From NCBI GenBank assembly GCA_045601325.1, contig JAZRZI010000033.1, positions 1 to 42,170 of the forward strand: a DNA stretch of 42,170 nucleotides. Reading direction: 5' to 3'. The translations under genes were made by a program, and so were the position numbers. The stretch is from JAZRZI01 sp045601325. GTDB taxonomy: Bacteria; Bacillota_I; Bacilli_A; RFN20; CAG-826. Shown piece after piece: positions 7,971-16,381 of the stretch (positions are counted from its first letter, which is position 1; the number at the start of each line of letters is the position of its first letter). The notes beneath the pieces were generated by a model. That model ran no database searches and had not been told where the DNA came from. It saw only the letters and a list, made by a program, of their open reading frames with translations.

Positions 7971-9505
7971 TATTTTCTTTTTCCTTTCTTCTTGGTGATG
8001 GATTGGGTGATCAATGTTTGCGCAATTGAGAACAATGCACCAACAAACCAGTAAACACCCATGCCTGACGCAAGAGAGAAGCCCATGATAATAATCATAA
8101 TCATCATGACCCATGTAAAGATTTTCATATTATTGTTTTGTTGCTTTTGTGCAGGGTTTTTGCCGAGTTTTGCAACTTTTTTAGATGCTTTCTTTTGCAT
8201 CCATTGTGGTAAAAGCATTGAGAAAACTTGTGCAACAGCCATTAATAAGAAGAGCACTAAAGCTGTTGGGCCTGCGCCTGTTTTCCACGCTGTTCCATTA
8301 AAGATAACAGAACTAATGGAGTCGCTTAATCTTAATCCAAACACAGAACCAGATGATAAATATGCTGAACCTTGCATTGCGCCCCAAACGCAGATAAACA
8401 CCGGGAATTGAATAATCATTACAAGTAAAGCACCAAAAGGATTAATTTTGTTCTTCTTGTAAAGAGCTTGCATTTCCTGAGCCATACGTTGTTTTTCGTA
8501 TTGGTTTGTATTGCTGTTAGGGTATTTTGCTTGAATTTTTTGAATTTCGGGTTGTAACGCAGTCATCTTGCCGTTTGATTGTGTTTGCTTGAAAGTAGCT
8601 AAAAGGATAAGCGACCTAATAATAATAGTGGCAATAAAGATGGAAATTAATTGAGCAAAACCAGAAGCGATGCCTACTTTGAGGAATCCGCTTGTTAATG
8701 CATCAATAAAAGCGCCGATTGGCCAAATTAGAATAAATTCTAATAAACCTTTCCAATCAGTCCATTTTTTGCCTGATATTTTGGCTGGATAGCCTTCAAC
8801 ACCATAAGCACCATATAAACCCTCTTTCGTTGCTAAACACGAACGATAGCCATTTATATATGAGTTCATTTGTTGTTTGTAGAGATTTACATAGTCTGAG
8901 TTAGGACATTCGTCAATACTTAAATTGAATTCACTAACGCTAGAACGTATTTCCTCATTGTTGTCTGTCCAGTTTGTCCACAAGACTTTCTTGGATGCGT
9001 CTGTACTGTCGTAATATTTAACGTATCCATATTTATCCAAAAGACCCATTGTGTCTTCTGAATAATCATTTGCATCGCCTGTAAATTTTAATTCACTAGC
9101 TTTGCTAACTTGTGTTTTAAACCATTCTATTGAGTTTTGGGTTCCGCCCAATTCAGTAGCAGCTTCATTAATTGCGCTTTCTAAAACAATTTGATCCAAA
9201 GCTTCCCAATAATAAATAGATGGTGTTCTAATTCCGTTTTGAGCCGCAGCAGAATTGATTTTTGCAATATAGCTGTTTGGTTCAATTGATATTGTGTAAT
9301 AAAGTCCAGTTGATTCACCAAAGACTTTTAATTCTTTAGAATTAGCAACTTCTTCATCGTGATATACAGTTACACCATGATCAAGAAGGTAAAGGATGTT
9401 GGATTTATCCTTTGCTGAACAGAATGAGGCAGTACATCCAGACAATGTAAGGGCACCCAAAAGAAGTAATCCTCCTCCAAGCGCAATTTTTCCTTTTTTG
9501 TTCAT
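7970..9505 (-). CDS. yidC: YidC/Oxa1 membrane protein insertase with a large extracytoplasmic domain
   Basis: Inserts and folds membrane proteins, alone or with SecYEG. At 511 residues it is about twice the length of Bacillus SpoIIIJ. A lipoprotein signal peptide ends in LSGC, with Cys24 as the acylation site. Residues 25 to about 250 form a hydrophilic outside domain unlike the short ones usual in Gram-positives. The conserved five-helix insertase core follows (about 250-500). Arg297 in IIIRSLILLATFKQ is the conserved positive residue of the hydrophilic groove, and KYPN is typical of the first cytoplasmic loop. The tail is basic. The gene lies 9 bp after rnpA in the canonical order. The N-terminal domain's role is unknown to me. 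Confidence 0.94.
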   Translation of the reverse strand: MNKKGKIALGGGLLLLGALTLSGCTASFCSAKDKSNILYLLDHGVTVYHDEEVANSKELKVFGESTGLYYTISIEPNSYIAKINSAAAQNGIRTPSIYYWEALDQIVLESAINEAATELGGTQNSIEWFKTQVSKASELKFTGDANDYSEDTMGLLDKYGYVKYYDSTDASKKVLWTNWTDNNEEIRSSVSEFNLSIDECPNSDYVNLYKQQMNSYINGYRSCLATKEGLYGAYGVEGYPAKISGKKWTDWKGLLEFILIWPIGAFIDALTSGFLKVGIASGFAQLISIFIATIIIRSLILLATFKQTQSNGKMTALQPEIQKIQAKYPNSNTNQYEKQRMAQEMQALYKKNKINPFGALLVMIIQFPVFICVWGAMQGSAYLSSGSVFGLRLSDSISSVIFNGTAWKTGAGPTALVLFLLMAVAQVFSMLLPQWMQKKASKKVAKLGKNPAQKQQNNNMKIFTWVMMIMIIIMGFSLASGMGVYWFVGALFSIAQTLITQSITKKKGKRK

Positions 9506-9514
9506 TGGTTATTC

Positions 9515-9838
9515 CTACCTTAATTTCAATAACTCATTTAAGAGTTGTTTGTTAGTTTGATAATCAACATCTAAAAAGTGTTGCTTAGCAATAATAACAA
9601 TATCTAACGATTGTTGGTCGAAATCTATAATTTCTCCACAAATCGCACGTATTTGTCTTTTAATACGATTTCTGACGACCGCGTGTCCTAATTTTGTAGA
9701 GACAGATATTCCCACTCTAGTGTAGTTGAGGTTGTTTTGCATAATATGAACCACAAAAGACGGGTTACGGCTCGCCCTTCCTTTTTTAATCGTAAGAGCA
9801 AAATCTTGTGTTTTTTTAATCCTGTTTACGATTTTCAT
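9515..9838 (-). CDS. rnpA: ribonuclease P protein component
   Basis: The basic protein subunit of RNase P, which helps the catalytic RNA bind and cleave the 5' leader of precursor tRNAs. There are 107 residues, typical. RVGISVSTKLGHAVVRNRIK contains the family's signature, including the RNR-like basic stretch in VVRNRIKRQIR. It sits 8 bp downstream of rpmH, the universal bacterial pairing. Confidence 0.95.
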   Translation of the reverse strand: MKIVNRIKKTQDFALTIKKGRASRNPSFVVHIMQNNLNYTRVGISVSTKLGHAVVRNRIKRQIRAICGEIIDFDQQSLDIVIIAKQHFLDVDYQTNKQLLNELLKLR

Positions 9839-9846
9839 TTTTTAAA

Positions 9847-9984
9847 TTAGGCAGTTAGTTGTTTTCTGCCTTTAGCTCTGCGACGAGCTAAAACATTGCG
9901 ACCTGTTGCGCTTTTCATTCTTGCGCGAAAACCAGCTTTATGTGCGTGTTTCACTTTTGATGGTTGATAAGTCTTTTTACTCAT
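9847..9984 (-). CDS. rpmH: 50S ribosomal protein L34
   Basis: A small basic protein of the large ribosomal subunit. There are 45 residues, with the canonical core KHAHKAGFRARMKSATGRN and a tail RRRAKGRKQLTA. The ATG at 9984 is chosen because GGAGG lies at 9992-9996 on the minus strand and the protein then starts MSKKTYQPS, as in other L34s. An upstream in-frame ATG would add 15 non-homologous residues. It is the first gene of the leftward operon rpmH-rnpA-yidC-khpB. Confidence 0.97.
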   Translation of the reverse strand: MSKKTYQPSKVKHAHKAGFRARMKSATGRNVLARRRAKGRKQLTA

Positions 9985-10016
9985 AAAATATACCTCCGAT
10001 AAACGTAGCATTGAAA

Positions 10017-10046
10017 AGTATAATGGCATTTATATATAAATGTCAA
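10017..10046 (-). promoter_or_regulatory. promoter of the rpmH-rnpA-yidC-khpB operon
   Basis: On the minus strand there is a perfect TTGACA (10041-10046), an 18-bp spacer and TATACT (10017-10022), close to the housekeeping sigma consensus. It points at rpmH, whose start lies about 30 bp further on. Confidence 0.8.
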
Positions 10047-10169
10047 TCAAATGTGGGTGCGGGCGTGTAATAATAATTATAATATTACAAAACAAATAAT
10101 TCATTTTAACCCGTGTACATATATAACTATTGTGTTATTAATTTTACAGTGTGATTGCTATGTAACGAT

Positions 10170-10217
10170 TTATCCACATAGTTTTCCACACCAGTATTTA
10201 GTTGCTTTTGTGGAAAA
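10170..10217. promoter_or_regulatory. oriC: DnaA-box cluster upstream of dnaA (part of oriC)
   Basis: There is a perfect DnaA box TTATCCACA at 10170-10178. A one-mismatch box TTTTCCACA follows at 10182-10190, and the same nonamer in reverse orientation at 10209-10217. They lie in the AT-rich 279-bp gap between rpmH and dnaA (9985-10263). This is the usual place for the upstream half of a bipartite origin and for DnaA autoregulation of its own promoter. I see no gene in this gap. Confidence 0.85.
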
Positions 10218-10263
10218 GTCTAGTAAAATTAAGGTGTTATTATATAAAAAGGGGTATTACAAA

Positions 10264-11643
10264 ATGAATAATTCCATATCAGAATTAACCAATTTGTGGG
10301 ACCGAGTGTTGTTAAAACTTCAAAAAGAATTAGAACCGCGTGTGTTTGATTATTTTTTTGAAGGAAGTTACATCAACAATATCGAAGGAAACACAATTGT
10401 AGTGGTGGTTACATCCACAGTTGCAGAAAATGTTATCAAAAACAATTTCTACGATATAGTCTTTGAGGTTGTTAACGAATTAACTGAGTCTAACTACAAG
10501 TTAGAGTTTGTCGCTAGTGCGAACGCAACTCCATCAAACAACCTAGAAGAAAATGTTGAAAAGAAAGAATCTAAGTATTTTAAGGATAGTTTTTTAGATC
10601 CAGCAGAAACTTTTGAGACGTTTGTTGTAGGTGATTTTAATAGAGAAGCTTCCCAAGCAGCTTTATTTGTCGCATCAAATCCTGGAACAATGTTTAATCC
10701 TTTGTTTATTTATTCAAATTCTGGTTTAGGCAAAACCCATCTAATGCACGCGATAGGAAATTATGTTCAAAAAGATTTTATCACTAAGGGCAAACCTGCT
10801 GCGAAAGTGCTTTACATTACCGCAAACAATTTCGTTGAAGAATACGTTAAATTCGTTAAAGGAGAGAAAGATTCAGAGTCATTAAAAGACTATGTTGCAT
10901 CCTTCGATGTATTGCTTTTAGATGATGTACAGTTCTTAGAAAATAAGGTTAAAACTGAAGAGATGTTGTTCTATGCTTATGAAAAATTAATCAATTCTAA
11001 AAAGCAAATAGTTATAACATCAGATAGGCAACCTAGTGAGTTAAGAGGCTTGGAGGATAGATTGGTTACAAGATTTACTAAAGGATTATTGGTCAAAATT
11101 AATGATCCAGATCAAACAACTTGCGTAACCATTTTAAAGAAAAAAATTGCTGCAAGAGGTATTGATCTAAGCGTGATTGATGATTCGGTTTTATACTTCT
11201 TAGCAGATAGATTTAGTAAGGATGTTAGAGAATTAGAAGGTGCGTTAAATAGGTTAATTTTCTACTCTATTAACTTCAAGCAATCAGAGCACATCACATT
11301 AGATATCGCTATAGAGGCTGTTCAAGATATTGCTGGAGGGAAATCAGTCGCGTCGCAAATGAGCGAGCAACGCATTATTAATATTGTTTCTGATTATTAC
11401 GGATTAACTCCTAGTCAAGTAGTCGGAAAAGACAGAAGTGGTCAGATAGTATTAGCTAGACATGTCGCGATGTATTTAATTAGAAACACAATTGATGTTC
11501 CGCTTAAAAAAATCGGTGATGCGTTTGGCGGTCGTGATCATACAACTGTTATGAGTGGTTTACAAAAAGTGGAAAACGAGTTGAAAACTGATGAAGGTTT
11601 AAAGATGGCAATCGAAGAATTGACAAAACGCCTTAAATCATAA
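10264..11643 (+). CDS. dnaA: chromosomal replication initiator DnaA
   Basis: The AAA+ initiator that binds DnaA boxes and melts the origin. There are 459 residues. Domain I covers about 1-80. The AAA+ core has Walker A in SGLGKTHLMHAIG (153-165) and Walker B in LLLDDVQFL (217-225). The C-terminal DNA-binding domain has GGRDHTTVMSGL, the box-recognition signature. The start is ATG at 10264, with AAAGGGG at 10248-10254. An upstream extension of the open frame overlaps the DnaA boxes and is not coding. The gene begins the rightward replichore, and all neighbours on both sides point away from the origin. Confidence 0.98.
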   Translation: MNNSISELTNLWDRVLLKLQKELEPRVFDYFFEGSYINNIEGNTIVVVVTSTVAENVIKNNFYDIVFEVVNELTESNYKLEFVASANATPSNNLEENVEKKESKYFKDSFLDPAETFETFVVGDFNREASQAALFVASNPGTMFNPLFIYSNSGLGKTHLMHAIGNYVQKDFITKGKPAAKVLYITANNFVEEYVKFVKGEKDSESLKDYVASFDVLLLDDVQFLENKVKTEEMLFYAYEKLINSKKQIVITSDRQPSELRGLEDRLVTRFTKGLLVKINDPDQTTCVTILKKKIAARGIDLSVIDDSVLYFLADRFSKDVRELEGALNRLIFYSINFKQSEHITLDIAIEAVQDIAGGKSVASQMSEQRIINIVSDYYGLTPSQVVGKDRSGQIVLARHVAMYLIRNTIDVPLKKIGDAFGGRDHTTVMSGLQKVENELKTDEGLKMAIEELTKRLKS

Positions 11644-11682
11644 AAGTTTATTGAAAATAAAATGTTAATTAAACAAATAGTA

Positions 11683-11691
11683 TGATAGAAT
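11683..11691 (+). promoter_or_regulatory. candidate extended -10 promoter for dnaN
   Basis: TG-A-TAGAAT at 11683-11691 fits an extended -10 element about 95 bp ahead of dnaN. No clear -35 is visible at the proper distance. Read-through from dnaA is also possible, since no terminator lies between the two genes. Confidence 0.4.
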
Positions 11692-11727
11692 AAAAGCAAC
11701 CTCGTGGTAATGATGTGAAAATTTGAG

Positions 11728-11764
11728 TTATCCACCAAATCCACATTGCTTACTATTATTATTA
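11728..11764 (+). promoter_or_regulatory. oriC: origin unwinding element: DnaA boxes plus DnaA-trios
   Basis: Two tandem nonamers, TTATCCACC (11728-11736) and AAATCCACA (11737-11745), are followed after 4 bp by TTACTATTATTATTA (11750-11764). The complement of that run reads, 3' to 5', AAT-GAT-AAT-AAT-AAT. That is five copies of the DnaA-trio 3'-[G/A]AT-5' described next to the DnaA boxes of the Bacillus subtilis origin. An AT-only tract continues to about 11774. The box-spacer-trio order and the dnaA-dnaN location suggest that strands first open here. The functional assignment is by analogy. Confidence 0.75.
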
Positions 11765-11789
11765 ATATAATAAAGGAAGAAAATAATAT

Positions 11790-12911
11790 ATGAGATTTAC
11801 AATCAATCGTGAAGAATTTTTAAAAGGATTATCAATTGCGGGTAGAGCAGTCGGTACAAAAGCAGCTAATGTTGTTTATTTAAATTTAAGATTAGATTTA
11901 AATGAAAACGGCTTATTTATCACAGGTTCAAACCTTGATTTAACAATTAAAACATTTATTCCACATATTGATGGAGAAAAAGAAATTATCCGTAATTATA
12001 AAGAAGGTGTTGCGGTTATCAATGCAAAACTCATTACCGAAATCGCAAGAAAGATGGAGGCTAATGAAATCACTTTAGACGTCATCGATTCTACAATTAC
12101 AACAATTTCTGATAATAGATCTGAATATAGATTAAATTGTGTAAGGCCTGAAGATTATCACTTGCCAGATTTAGAACCTACAGGTACAAAGATCTCTCTT
12201 AGTAAAGAAAGTTTTGATGCATTAGTGTCACAAACAGCATTTGCAGCATCCACTAAAGAACAAAGGCCAATCTTAACAGCAGTAAATATTGAAGCGGCTG
12301 CAGGTATTCTTACTGCAACCACAACAGACTCTGCTAGAATGGCTAGAAAACAATTAAATGTTCCTGCAAATTTAAATATTGTCGCTAACGTTCCAGCTAA
12401 GATGATGGTGGAAATTGATAGATTGTTGGAAGGATGTAATGAAATTGATATTGCATTCTCTGATAAGAGAGCATTATTCACATTCGGAAGAACAGTTGTG
12501 GAAACTAGATTAATTGCTGGTGATTACCCTAACACTAAAAACATTGTTCCAAAAATTACAAACTACAGCTTAGAAGTTAACGCTCAAGAATTCGTTAAAG
12601 CTATCGAAAGAGCTAACATTTTATCTATTGATCGTGAAAACGTTGTAGATTTATCAATGTCAGAATCAGAAATTCAAATCTCTGCCAAATCTTTAAAGGC
12701 AGGATCTGCTGTTGAAAAAGTCGAAACATTTAAATACGAGGGACAAAATCTTAGAGTTTCATTTAATAGTGAATTTGTTCTTGCTGCCATCAGAGCGCTC
12801 GGAACAGAAGATGTGCTATTTGAATTTGTAGGCGAAATGAAGCCCTTTGTTGTAAAAAATGCTTCAGATGATTCTATTGTTCAAATCGTCACTCCAGTCC
12901 GTACGTATTAG
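11790..12911 (+). CDS. dnaN: DNA polymerase III sliding clamp (beta subunit)
   Basis: The ring-shaped processivity clamp that tethers replicative and repair polymerases to DNA. There are 373 residues, the normal length for three clamp domains. It starts MRFTINREEFLKGLSIAGRA and contains the domain-2 feature DSARMARKQL. The C-terminus is FVVKNASDDSIVQIVTPVRT plus Tyr, where Escherichia coli ends in MPMRL. The start is supported by AAGGAAG about 10 nt upstream. It is followed by a strong terminator. Confidence 0.97.
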   Translation: MRFTINREEFLKGLSIAGRAVGTKAANVVYLNLRLDLNENGLFITGSNLDLTIKTFIPHIDGEKEIIRNYKEGVAVINAKLITEIARKMEANEITLDVIDSTITTISDNRSEYRLNCVRPEDYHLPDLEPTGTKISLSKESFDALVSQTAFAASTKEQRPILTAVNIEAAAGILTATTTDSARMARKQLNVPANLNIVANVPAKMMVEIDRLLEGCNEIDIAFSDKRALFTFGRTVVETRLIAGDYPNTKNIVPKITNYSLEVNAQEFVKAIERANILSIDRENVVDLSMSESEIQISAKSLKAGSAVEKVETFKYEGQNLRVSFNSEFVLAAIRALGTEDVLFEFVGEMKPFVVKNASDDSIVQIVTPVRTY

Positions 12912-12944
12912 GCCTTAAAACCTATTTTAGAGACAATAGAAAAC

Positions 12945-12971
12945 AAGGGAATATTATTATTCCCTTTTTAT
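12945..12971 (+). terminator. rho-independent terminator after dnaN
   Basis: AAGGGAATA (12945-12953) and TATTCCCTT (12958-12966) form a perfect 9-bp stem with loop TTAT, followed by a T-rich run. It separates dnaN from the recF-gyrBA operon. Confidence 0.9.
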
Positions 12972-12979
12972 TTTATTAA

Positions 12980-12988
12980 TGATATAAT
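12980..12988 (+). promoter_or_regulatory. extended -10 promoter of the S4-recF-gyrB-gyrA operon
   Basis: TG-A-TATAAT at 12980-12988 is a perfect extended -10, directly after the dnaN terminator and about 20 bp before the first start codon. The -35 region overlaps the terminator stem and is not consensus. Confidence 0.75.
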
Positions 12989-13007
12989 GCTTTTGGGAGA
13001 ATTTTTT

Positions 13008-13238
13008 GTGTCTGAAAAAGAAATAATTTTAAAACCAGGTGAAGAATACATAACCCTTAATATTCTTCTAAAAATCACTAGAACAATCCTTTCTGGAGGC
13101 ATGGCTAAAATCTATTTAGCGGAAAGCCCAGTCAAGGTGAATGGTGAATTAGAAAATAGAAGAGGTCGCAAACTTTATTCGGGAGATAAAATTGAACTTG
13201 AAGACAAGGTTTATGTAATTAAAGCTCATGATTGTTAA
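13008..13238 (+). CDS. yaaA: S4-domain RNA-binding protein YaaA
   Basis: A small S4-like protein found between dnaN and recF in many Bacillota and thought to bind RNA in ribosome-related roles. There are 76 residues from a GTG start at 13008. That start is chosen because GGGAGA lies 8-9 nt upstream, and because the in-frame ATG at 12987 overlaps the -10 box and so would not be on the transcript. The S4 core is ITRTILSGGMAKIYLAESPV, followed by KVNGELENRRGRKLYSGDKI with the glycine turn of the fold. Its 3' end overlaps recF by 11 bp, indicating translational coupling. Confidence 0.88.
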   Translation: MSEKEIILKPGEEYITLNILLKITRTILSGGMAKIYLAESPVKVNGELENRRGRKLYSGDKIELEDKVYVIKAHDC

Positions 13239-14283
13239 ATCGTTAACACTTAAAAACTTTAGAAATCATAAGTTCGCAATATATGAATTTTCACCAAAAC
13301 TAAATGTTTTAACAGGACATAATGGTGCGGGTAAAACCAATATAGTTGAAGCAATCTATTACCTATCTCTTGCGAGAAGTTTTAGAACGAATAATGATGA
13401 AGACCTTATCACCAAAGGAAAAGACACCGCTGAAATTGAAACCGTTATTATAGAAGGAGACATAAAAAGAAGAATCAAAATCATAATAACAAAAACAGGA
13501 AAGCAAATTCTCATAAATAACAAACCGGTTAGTAAATTGTCTGAACTAGCCAGGTGTGTAAATGTTGTTCTATTTGAGCCAAAGGATGTAATGCTATTTA
13601 GAGGCTTGCCTAAAGACAGACGAAATTTCTTAGATGTATCGATATCGAAGAAGTTGAGTACTTATCTAGATTATATATCTAGATACGATAAAGTTCTTAA
13701 AAAAAGAAATGAAATTCTTAAGAGCAACAATATTGATAAGGATCTATTAGACACCACAACAGAAATGTTGGTAAAACTATCAGGTCCAATCATCTCTTAT
13801 AGACAGATGTATGTCAAGGATATCAATGATATCCTTATTAAAATAACGCGTGCGCTCACGGGTGCGTGCGTTAAAATTGAAGTCATCTATAAATCTTTTG
13901 TGGAGTACAACCAAGACTTCATCAAAAACGCAACAGAAGCGTTTAAAAGGGCCGAGGACGGAGATTTGAAACACAAGGCAACATCTATAGGTATCCACAG
14001 AGAAGATTTCTCAGTCGCTCTAAACGGGCGCGATATTGGCGAGTTTGGTTCCCAGGGTGAGAACCGAATTGCCGCGTTAGCATTAAAACTATGTCCTTAT
14101 CTCTTAATTGATGATAGAGACAAACGCCCTATTGTTGTTCTAGATGATGTTATGTCAGAACTTGACCAAGAACACCAAGAACGACTCATTACGTTTCTCA
14201 AAAAGTTCGAGCAAGTATTTATTACTGCAACCGAGCTTGAGATTGATGGCGCGAGCCATTACATATTAAAAAACAAAAACTAA
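13228..14283 (+). CDS. recF: DNA replication and repair protein RecF
   Basis: An SMC-like ATPase that helps load RecA at single-strand gaps. There are 351 residues. Walker A is GHNGAGKT (30-37), the ABC signature lies in GSQGENRIAALAL, and Walker B is PIVVLDDVMSELD. The start lies inside yaaA. The gene runs 13 bp ahead of gyrB in the standard order. Confidence 0.97.
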   Translation: MIVKSLTLKNFRNHKFAIYEFSPKLNVLTGHNGAGKTNIVEAIYYLSLARSFRTNNDEDLITKGKDTAEIETVIIEGDIKRRIKIIITKTGKQILINNKPVSKLSELARCVNVVLFEPKDVMLFRGLPKDRRNFLDVSISKKLSTYLDYISRYDKVLKKRNEILKSNNIDKDLLDTTTEMLVKLSGPIISYRQMYVKDINDILIKITRALTGACVKIEVIYKSFVEYNQDFIKNATEAFKRAEDGDLKHKATSIGIHREDFSVALNGRDIGEFGSQGENRIAALALKLCPYLLIDDRDKRPIVVLDDVMSELDQEHQERLITFLKKFEQVFITATELEIDGASHYILKNKN

Positions 14284-14296
14284 GGAGGACTTCTGA

Positions 14297-16366
14297 ATGG
14301 AAGAAGAAAAGAAAGAAGTGGTTGTGGAAGAAACCAAAGCTCCTGAAACTCCTGCTCCAGCACCAATTCCTGAAGTAAAGGTTTCTGAGATGAACGAGGA
14401 AGAAGTTCAACTCGAAAAAGCTGACAAAAACTACACCGCAACAAACATTCAAGTTCTTGAAGGACTTGAAGCAGTCAGAAAAAGACCAGGTATGTACATC
14501 GGTACAACATCTGCCGCTGGTCTACACCACCTTGTGTGGGAAATTGTCGACAACTCTATCGACGAAGCTTTAGCTGGTTACTGTAATGAAGTTAGAGTCA
14601 CAATCAACAAAGGAAACACTATTACTGTTGAAGATAATGGTCGTGGTATTCCTGTTGACGTGGTTGCTAAGAGCGGTCTTTCCGGTGTTGAAACTGTTTA
14701 TACAGTGTTACACGCTGGTGGTAAATTCGGTGAAGGTGGCGGTTACAAAGTGTCCGGCGGCTTGCACGGCGTTGGCGCATCTGTTGTTAACGCATTATCC
14801 GAATGGTGTGAAGTAACAGTTCACAAAGATGGCGGAGTTTATTACATCAAATTTGAAAACGGCGGTCACATTATTAACCACCTTAAGAAAATCGGTACAT
14901 GTGATAAGGATCATAACGGCACAACTGTAACATTTAAACCAGATCCAACAATCTTTACAGAAACCACAACTTATGATTACAACACAATCAGAGATAGAAT
15001 GAGACAAACCGCGTTCTTGAATAGAGGCATTAGAGTAACGGTTACTGATGATAGAGGTGAAACCCCTGTCACAGAATCGTTCTGTTACAAAGGCGGCATT
15101 AAAGAATTTGTCTTATTTATTAATCACAACAAAACAAAACTTATTGAAGATGTTATCTATTGCGAAGGCTCAGTACCTATTACATTAGCTAACGACTCGG
15201 TCGCTCACGTATATGCAGAAATCGCATTCCAATACGACGACGGCTATAGCGCGAACGTATATTCCTTCTGTAACAACGTACACACCCATGAAGGTGGTAT
15301 GCATGAAACAGGCTTTAAGGACGCAATGAGAAAAGTAGTTAATAACTACTGTCGTAAAAACAAATACCTCAAAGATGGTGAAGACGATTTAACATATGAT
15401 GATATCGCTGAAGGTTTAACATGCGTTATCTCAGTTAAACACCCAAACCCACAATTTGAAGGTCAAACAAAGACTAAATTAGGTAACTCCGAAGTTAGAA
15501 AAATTGTTAACTCTATCGTCAGCGAACAATTTGAAAGATTCTTACTTGAAGACCCTAAATTAGCACGTACAATTGTTGAAAAAATCGTGATGGCTGCAAA
15601 CGCTCGTATGGCAGCTAGAAAAGCACGTGAAGAAATTCGTAGAAAAGGTTCCCTTGAACTTACCACTCTTCCAGGAAAGTTAGCAGATTGCTCCAGCAAG
15701 AATCCTGAAGAGTGTGAACTCTATATTGTTGAGGGTAACTCCGCTGGTGGTTCCGCAAAGAACGGCCGTAATAGAGAAACCCAAGCCATCCTTCCACTTC
15801 GTGGTAAGATTTTAAATGTCGAAAAAGCACAAGCAAAGAGAATTTTCGCTAACGCTGAAATTGGTAATATGATTACCGCTATTGGTGCGGGTATTGATCC
15901 TGAATTCGATACATCAAAAGTTAGATACCACAAAGTAGTAATTATGACCGATGCTGATGTCGATGGCAGTCACATCCGTATCTTGTTATTAACATTCTTC
16001 TATAGATTTATGCGTCCTTTAATTACTGAAGGTTACGTATATATCGCACAACCTCCACTATATAAAGTCGAGTATCATGGTAAACAATACTATGCATATA
16101 ACGACGAACAACTTGAAACAATCAAAAAGAAACTTAACTTAAAACCTGGATACCCATTCCAACGTTATAAAGGTCTTGGTGAAATGGATGCCGAACAACT
16201 TTGGGAAACAACCATGGATCCAGCAAACAGAAAAATGCTCCGTGTTACACTTGAAGACGCAATTAAAGCAGAACAAGTATTCACAGACTTAATGGGCGAT
16301 AATGTTGACCCACGTAAAGAGTTCATTCATGAAAATGCACAATTCGTGAAGAACTTAGATATTTAA
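14297..16366 (+). CDS. gyrB: DNA gyrase subunit B
   Basis: The ATPase and TOPRIM subunit of gyrase, which introduces negative supercoils. There are 689 residues. LEAVRKRPGMYIG, EIVDNSIDEALAG and GLHGVGASVVNALSEW are the GHKL ATPase motifs. YIVEGNSAGGSAKNGR and MTDADVDGSHIR are the TOPRIM metal-site motifs. AAGGAGGAC precedes the ATG, fixing the start. The first 40 or so residues are an acidic, Ala-Pro-rich extension, including PETPAPAPIPE, beyond the usual gyrase N-terminus. It is co-transcribed with gyrA 15 bp downstream. Confidence 0.98.
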   Translation: MEEEKKEVVVEETKAPETPAPAPIPEVKVSEMNEEEVQLEKADKNYTATNIQVLEGLEAVRKRPGMYIGTTSAAGLHHLVWEIVDNSIDEALAGYCNEVRVTINKGNTITVEDNGRGIPVDVVAKSGLSGVETVYTVLHAGGKFGEGGGYKVSGGLHGVGASVVNALSEWCEVTVHKDGGVYYIKFENGGHIINHLKKIGTCDKDHNGTTVTFKPDPTIFTETTTYDYNTIRDRMRQTAFLNRGIRVTVTDDRGETPVTESFCYKGGIKEFVLFINHNKTKLIEDVIYCEGSVPITLANDSVAHVYAEIAFQYDDGYSANVYSFCNNVHTHEGGMHETGFKDAMRKVVNNYCRKNKYLKDGEDDLTYDDIAEGLTCVISVKHPNPQFEGQTKTKLGNSEVRKIVNSIVSEQFERFLLEDPKLARTIVEKIVMAANARMAARKAREEIRRKGSLELTTLPGKLADCSSKNPEECELYIVEGNSAGGSAKNGRNRETQAILPLRGKILNVEKAQAKRIFANAEIGNMITAIGAGIDPEFDTSKVRYHKVVIMTDADVDGSHIRILLLTFFYRFMRPLITEGYVYIAQPPLYKVEYHGKQYYAYNDEQLETIKKKLNLKPGYPFQRYKGLGEMDAEQLWETTMDPANRKMLRVTLEDAIKAEQVFTDLMGDNVDPRKEFIHENAQFVKNLDI

Positions 16367-16381
16367 TAGGAGGACAAACTC

